Shown here: piece by piece, positions 59,383 to 64,000 of the stretch
How positions within the stretch are numbered: the stretch's first letter is position 1
Layout of the letters: the number at the start of each line of letters is the position of its first letter
Assembly (NCBI RefSeq): GCF_049472655.1
Contig: NZ_JAQNCS010000001.1
Span: 62,001 to 126,000 of the forward strand
Reading direction: 5' to 3'
Length of the DNA stretch: 64,000 nucleotides
Source: Deferribacter abyssi
GTDB taxonomy: Bacteria > Chrysiogenota > Deferribacteres > Deferribacterales > Deferribacteraceae
Position numbers and translations under genes: made by a program
The notes under the pieces: generated by a model
Databases searched by the model: none
Seen by the model: the letters and a program-made list of their open reading frames with translations, nothing else
What the model was told of the DNA's origin: nothing

Positions 59383-62300
59383 TGAGTAAGGAGTTTGTTC
59401 ATCTACATCTTCATACTCAATATTCTTTGTTAGACGGGGCAATACATATTTCAGAGTTAATGAAAAAGTTAGAATCATTTGGTTCAAAAGCTGTTGCTAT
59501 TACGGATCATGGTACAATGTATGGAGTTGTGGATTTTTATACACAAGCACTTGCTAATGAGATTAAACCTATCATAGGTTGTGAAGTTTATGTATCTCCT
59601 GATTCAAGATTTAATAAAAATTATGATAAAAAAGAAGATAAAAATTATCATCTAATTTTGCTTGCAAAGAACAATACAGGTCTTAAAAATTTGCAATATC
59701 TTGTGTCATTAGCACATCTTGAAGGATTTTATTATAAACCAAGAATAGATAAAGAACTTCTTGCAAAATATTCAAAGGGGTTGATTGCACTTTCTGCATG
59801 TCTTGCAGGTGAGCCTGCCAGGAAAATATTAAATGAAGGGTATGAAGCTGCTAAAAAAGTAGCATTAGAATACTATGAAATTATGGGAAAAGATAATTAT
59901 TATCTTGAAATTCAGGATAACGGTATCCCTGAACAAAATATAGTAAATCAACAGCTTATAAATATTTCTAAGGAAACAGGTATTCCTCTTGTTGCTACAA
60001 ATGACTGTCATTTTTTAGATAAAGAAGATTATCAATCTCATCAAGTTTTAATGTGTATTCAATATCAACATACTATAAATGATCCTAATAGAAAAGATTC
60101 TCATTCTTCTGAACTGTATGTGAAATCACCTGTAGAGATGTGGGAATCATTTAAAGATGTCCCTGAAGCTCTTTTAAATACGGTGAAGATAGCTGAAATG
60201 TGTAATGTCTCGATGGAATTTGGGAAGCTACATCTTCCTGTTTATTCTGTGCCAGATGGGTTTACTCTTAAAACGTATCTTGAGCACATTGCCAGGGAAG
60301 GGTTGCATCAAAGATTGGCAAAAGTGCCTCTTGAAAAACATAAGGAATATTATGATAGGCTGGAGTATGAGCTGAAAATTATTCATGAGAAAGGGTATGA
60401 TGGCTATTATCTAATTGTTTGGGATTTTATTAACTATGCAAGGAAAAATAAAATTCCTGTGGGGCCTGGGAGAGGTTCTGGAGCTGGTTCCCTTGTGGCT
60501 TATGCGGTAGGGATTACAGATATTGACCCCATTAAATACAAATTGCTATTTGAAAGGTTTTTGAACCCAGAGCGAAAAAGTATGCCGGATTTTGATATCG
60601 ATTTCTGTATGAATAGAAGGGAAGAAGTTATAAATTATGTTCGTAGCAAATATGGTGATGATAGAGTAGCGCAAATTATTACATTCGGTAAGCTTCTTGC
60701 CCGTGGGGTTATTAGGGACGTTGGAAGAGTTCTTGAGATACCTTTAAAAGTTGTAGATAAAATTGCAAAGTTGATTCCAGAGAAACCAGGTTTAACATTG
60801 AAGAAAGCTTTGGCGATGGATCCTGAGATTAAGAAAAATATAGAGAGTATTGAAAAAGGGAAAGAGCTTTTAACTCACGCTTTAAAACTGGAGGGGTTAT
60901 TAAGAAATGCTGGGATGCATGCAGCAGGTGTTGTTATTTCTGATAAGCCTCTTGTGGAATATGTTCCTCTTTGTAGGGGGCAGAATAATGAGGTGGTAAC
61001 ACAGTTAGAAAAGGATACCCTCGAAAAGGTGGGGCTTGTAAAGTTTGACTTTCTTGGGTTGAAAAACCTGACTGTGATAGATTATACAGAGAAACTGATA
61101 CGGAAAAATCATGATCCTCAATTTGATATTTCAAAGATTCCTTTAGATGATGAAAAGACCTTTGAGCTTTTGTCCTCAGGAGAAACCACAGGAGTATTTC
61201 AGCTAGAAAGTAGTGGGATGAAAAATCTTTTGAAAAAACTAAAACCAACAGCTTTTGAGGATATTATTGCTCTTGTAGCCCTTTATAGACCTGGTCCCAT
61301 TGGTAGTGGAATGCTCGATGACTTTGTAAAAAGGAAACATGGATTGCAAGAGGTTACTTATCCTTTGCCTGAGCTTGAGGATATATTGAAAGAGACTTAT
61401 GGAATTATTGTTTATCAAGAACAGGTGATGCAGATAGCCCAGATTATAGCTGGATACTCTCTTGGTAGTGCGGACTTGCTCAGAAGAGCAATGGGGAAAA
61501 AGAAGCCTGAAGAGATGGCAAAACATAGGGAGATATTCCTTTATGGTGATGAAAAGCTGAATATTGATGGGGCAGTAAAGAGAGGTTTTGAAGAGAAAAA
61601 GGCCAGTGAAATTTTCGATTTGATGGCAAAATTTGCAGAGTACGGATTTAATAAAAGTCACTCTGCAGCTTATGCTATGGTGAGTTATCAGACAGCTTAT
61701 CTCAAAGCCCATTATCCTGTGGAGTATATGGCATCACTTCTTTCCAATGAGTTAGAAAAAGGGGATAAAGTTGTTGCTTTTATTGATGAATGTAAGAAAA
61801 TGGGGATTAAAGTATTGCAACCTGATATAAATGAGTCGTATAAAGATTTTGTTATTGATGATAATTCGATACGTTTTGGTCTTGGTGCTATTAAAAATGT
61901 TGGGTTTGGTGCCATTGATGAAATCATTGAAGAAAGAGAAAAAGGGGGGAAATATAAGAGTATATACGATTTTTGCAAGAGGGTTGATTTAAGACAGGTG
62001 AACAGGAAAGTAATAGAATCACTTATTAAAGCAGGTGCAATGGATTCTTTTGAAAAAAAGAGAAGACAGCTTTTGCAGGTACTTGATACTGCTATGGAGA
62101 TAGGACAAAAAGAGCAACATTTAAAAAAGGAAGGTATTATTACCATTGAGGATTTGTTGAAGGAAAATGGGGAAACTGTTGAAGAAGAATTTTATCCAGA
62201 TGTGGATGAGATGCCGGAAAATGAGCTTTTAAAGTTTGAAAAAGAGGTGCTGGGGTTTTATCTTTCGAATCATCCTTTAGTGAATTATTCTAGTATACTT

Positions 62301-62855
62301 GAAATATTTACCAAAAAATCAGCTGATATAGAAAAAAGTGATGAGAGCAATGTGGTAACAGTGGGTGGAATTGTAAAAAGTGTGAAGAATTACATTACAA
62401 AAACCAATGAAAGGATGGCGTTTGTAACTTTAGAGGATTTAGAAGGGACAATGGATGTGGTGGTTTTTCCAAAGCTTTACAAAGAGCATGTGAGACATTT
62501 AGATGAGGATAGTATTATAATTGTGAAAGGGACTGTCAATTTTAAAGAGGATGAATATTCTATTGTGGCTGAGGAAATATACCATATCGAGGAAGCCTTT
62601 GATAAGCTTATTTCTGCAATCAAAGTAAAAATAAATGCAACAGGGTTTAATGAGAATCTTTGTAATGAATTGAAAAAGGTTATTATAAGTGAGAAGGGGG
62701 AAAAGCCCGTATATTTCGAAGTAGAGGTACAAAGTAAAGGTAAAGTATTAATAAAGGCATCAGATGAATACAGAGTAAGTCCAAAACTTGGTCTTTTTAG
62801 ACAGCTGGATAGTCTGCTTGGAGATAACAGATACAGTGTAGAGGTCGATATATGA
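59382..62855 (+). CDS. dnaE: DNA polymerase III subunit alpha
   Basis: The 1157-residue replicative polymerase is full length. The N-terminal PHP domain starts FVHLHLHTQYSLLDGAIH. The catalytic palm has GPGRGSGAGSLVAYA near 362 and the aspartate motif PDFDIDFCMNRR near 403. Further on are the HhH region and an OB-fold (VTVGGIVKSVKNYITK near 988). It is DnaE1-type. The start is in TAATG after mobB, and its stop overlaps the thiD start in ATGA. Confidence 0.95.
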   Translation: MSKEFVHLHLHTQYSLLDGAIHISELMKKLESFGSKAVAITDHGTMYGVVDFYTQALANEIKPIIGCEVYVSPDSRFNKNYDKKEDKNYHLILLAKNNTGLKNLQYLVSLAHLEGFYYKPRIDKELLAKYSKGLIALSACLAGEPARKILNEGYEAAKKVALEYYEIMGKDNYYLEIQDNGIPEQNIVNQQLINISKETGIPLVATNDCHFLDKEDYQSHQVLMCIQYQHTINDPNRKDSHSSELYVKSPVEMWESFKDVPEALLNTVKIAEMCNVSMEFGKLHLPVYSVPDGFTLKTYLEHIAREGLHQRLAKVPLEKHKEYYDRLEYELKIIHEKGYDGYYLIVWDFINYARKNKIPVGPGRGSGAGSLVAYAVGITDIDPIKYKLLFERFLNPERKSMPDFDIDFCMNRREEVINYVRSKYGDDRVAQIITFGKLLARGVIRDVGRVLEIPLKVVDKIAKLIPEKPGLTLKKALAMDPEIKKNIESIEKGKELLTHALKLEGLLRNAGMHAAGVVISDKPLVEYVPLCRGQNNEVVTQLEKDTLEKVGLVKFDFLGLKNLTVIDYTEKLIRKNHDPQFDISKIPLDDEKTFELLSSGETTGVFQLESSGMKNLLKKLKPTAFEDIIALVALYRPGPIGSGMLDDFVKRKHGLQEVTYPLPELEDILKETYGIIVYQEQVMQIAQIIAGYSLGSADLLRRAMGKKKPEEMAKHREIFLYGDEKLNIDGAVKRGFEEKKASEIFDLMAKFAEYGFNKSHSAAYAMVSYQTAYLKAHYPVEYMASLLSNELEKGDKVVAFIDECKKMGIKVLQPDINESYKDFVIDDNSIRFGLGAIKNVGFGAIDEIIEEREKGGKYKSIYDFCKRVDLRQVNRKVIESLIKAGAMDSFEKKRRQLLQVLDTAMEIGQKEQHLKKEGIITIEDLLKENGETVEEEFYPDVDEMPENELLKFEKEVLGFYLSNHPLVNYSSILEIFTKKSADIEKSDESNVVTVGGIVKSVKNYITKTNERMAFVTLEDLEGTMDVVVFPKLYKEHVRHLDEDSIIIVKGTVNFKEDEYSIVAEEIYHIEEAFDKLISAIKVKINATGFNENLCNELKKVIISEKGEKPVYFEVEVQSKGKVLIKASDEYRVSPKLGLFRQLDSLLGDNRYSVEVDI

Positions 62856-63619
62856 GTCTGTCTGTGGTATTGAGTATAGCAGGTTCAGATGGTAGCTCTG
62901 GTGCTGGTATTCAGGCTGACTTAAAAACATTTTCTGCCTTAGGTGTTTATGGCTTGACAGTAATTACAGCTATTACCATACAAAATACGCAGGGAGTCAA
63001 AGAAATTTTCCCTATGCCATTGAAGATGATTGAAAAACAGCTGGATATATTGTTTGCTGATTTCAAGATTGATATTGTAAAAATAGGAATGTTGGCAGCT
63101 GCCGATATAGCTGATTTCGTTGGGTATTATTTGTCTAAAAAGCAAGTACCTTTTATTCTTGATACTATCTTTAAAGCAAGTGATGGTACATCTCTTTTTG
63201 ATGGCTCCTTTGATAATTTGATTTCCAATGCATTTATGGTAACTCCAAATTTGGATGAAGCCTCTACTATAGCCGGAATAGAAATTAAGGATGTGAATGG
63301 TATGATGGAGGGAGCAAAAAGAATTAAAGAAAAAGGTGCAAAATATGCATTAATTAAAGGCGGGCATTTGCGAGGTGAAGAAGCAGTGGATATACTGTTT
63401 GATGGAAGTAATTATGAAGTATTTACTTCTACTAAAGTGAAAACTGGTAATACACATGGGACGGGTTGTACTTTATCTTCAGCCATAGCTGCAAACATTG
63501 CTAAAGGAATGCCTGTGGTGATAGCGGTGAGAAAAGCTAAGGAATTTTTAACAGAATCATTATTAAGAGGAAAAAATTATAAGCTTGGTAAAGGGCGAGG
63601 CCCATTAATCCATTTCTGA
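62852..63619 (+). CDS. thiD: Hydroxymethylpyrimidine/phosphomethylpyrimidine kinase ThiD
   Basis: The 255-residue ribokinase-fold enzyme has IAGSDGSSGAGIQADLKTFS near residue 9, VTAITIQNTQGV near 36, and the C-terminal anion-hole GNTHGTGCTLSSAIAAN near 200 with the catalytic cysteine. It phosphorylates HMP and HMP-P in thiamine synthesis. With thiS and thiF nearby it shows that thiamine genes are scattered through this part of the genome. It overlaps dnaE by 4 bases. Confidence 0.93.
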   Translation: MSLSVVLSIAGSDGSSGAGIQADLKTFSALGVYGLTVITAITIQNTQGVKEIFPMPLKMIEKQLDILFADFKIDIVKIGMLAAADIADFVGYYLSKKQVPFILDTIFKASDGTSLFDGSFDNLISNAFMVTPNLDEASTIAGIEIKDVNGMMEGAKRIKEKGAKYALIKGGHLRGEEAVDILFDGSNYEVFTSTKVKTGNTHGTGCTLSSAIAANIAKGMPVVIAVRKAKEFLTESLLRGKNYKLGKGRGPLIHF

Positions 63620-63624
63620 AAAAT

Positions 63625-64000
63625 TTAGATAATCAGGAAATGGGAAAGGAAAAAGTTTGGTACAACTTTTTTGAAAAAGTTTTTATCTGCCCCTTTTGTA
63701 TAAAGTTTTAATGTTAGAATGTTTAAATCTACAAATCTGTGATTTTGTAAAATATCCGCATATAGCTCTGTTGCTGTCTTTTTCTTGCCGGTGAAATCTT
63801 CTATGGCCGCAACTAGCAGTTTTATCATTCCAAGTCTATATGAGTCCAAATAAGTTTTTTCTAAAGCTTTGTAAAGTTTCTCTTTTGCTTTTATAAAATC
63901 TTCCTTTTTAATTAATAAAATAGCATAAAGTAGAAGAGTAAAATAGCTATCATTAAGATTTTCTCCTAGTTTGTCAAGAATGTTTATGCATTTTTCATAG
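63625..64000 (-). CDS. TPR-like protein, C-terminal fragment
   Basis: The minus-strand frame is open from the right window edge to the stop at 63625, about 124 codons; a TTG at 63849 is internal. The visible sequence is helical with TPR-like pairs such as FTLLLYAILLIKKEDFIKAK and RLGMIKLLVAAIEDFTGKKK. It converges on thiD with 5 bases between the stops. No function can be assigned from this fragment. Confidence 0.6.
   Translation of the reverse strand, partial: YEKCINILDKLGENLNDSYFTLLLYAILLIKKEDFIKAKEKLYKALEKTYLDSYRLGMIKLLVAAIEDFTGKKKTATELYADILQNHRFVDLNILTLKLYTKGADKNFFKKVVPNFFLSHFLII

Overview
The window is one AT-rich bacterial segment (estimated by eye at roughly 30-33% GC) with dense, operon-like gene packing. 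Gene content points to a Gram-negative anaerobic respirer: lpxC for lipid A, System I cytochrome c maturation, a Tat-exported [NiFe] hydrogenase, RpoN-type regulation, an outer-membrane barrel and a very large set of multiheme c-type cytochromes. The style resembles Deferribacterota (Deferribacter or Calditerrivibrio type); this placement is inferred from content and was not tested by alignment. I found no rRNA, tRNA, CRISPR array, transposase or insertion sequence.

Layout. 1-2803: end of ccmF and ccmABCD on plus. 2844-5359: aldolase, mtnA and an iron-sulfur flavoprotein on minus. 5584-7718: an aminotransferase facing a quinone oxidoreductase. 7949-10647: a small secreted protein, then phoU-phoB and a histidine kinase behind a tandem Pho box. 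10869-14353 (minus): secA and an unusual globin-PsiE membrane protein. 14459-22951: a housekeeping run hisB-hisH-hisA-pgpA-cinA-thpR-recA-pilT-recX-rplI-dnaB. 23125-26366: lpxC, a STAS protein and a GH13 phosphorylase. 26492-30559: a periplasm-facing [NiFe] hydrogenase with cytochrome b and maturation protease, followed by a convergent diguanylate cyclase response regulator.

31974-54866 is the centrepiece: about 23 kb encoding ten multiheme cytochromes, with 96 heme-binding motifs counted by eye. It also encodes a cytochrome b, a predicted outer-membrane beta-barrel, a PpiC-type foldase, three NHL beta-propeller proteins (two of them lipoproteins), a thioredoxin-like protein without its cysteines, and a sensor kinase with an RpoN activator. 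Four unit heads (31974, 39648, 47121, 53328) carry -24/-12 promoters, so the locus looks like one sigma54 regulon driven by its own two-component system. I interpret it as an extracellular electron transfer system: quinol oxidation at the inner membrane (32995-35752), periplasmic wires of up to 28 hemes, an outer-membrane conduit, and a small OmcE-like tetraheme cytochrome (47121) that could form an extracellular filament.

55120-58690 (minus) carries a CX3CH monoheme protein, a TlpA-like thioredoxin, thiS, thiF and a comEC lacking the beta-lactamase-like domain. 58756-63619 carries mobB, dnaE and thiD. A partial TPR-like gene enters from the right edge on minus.
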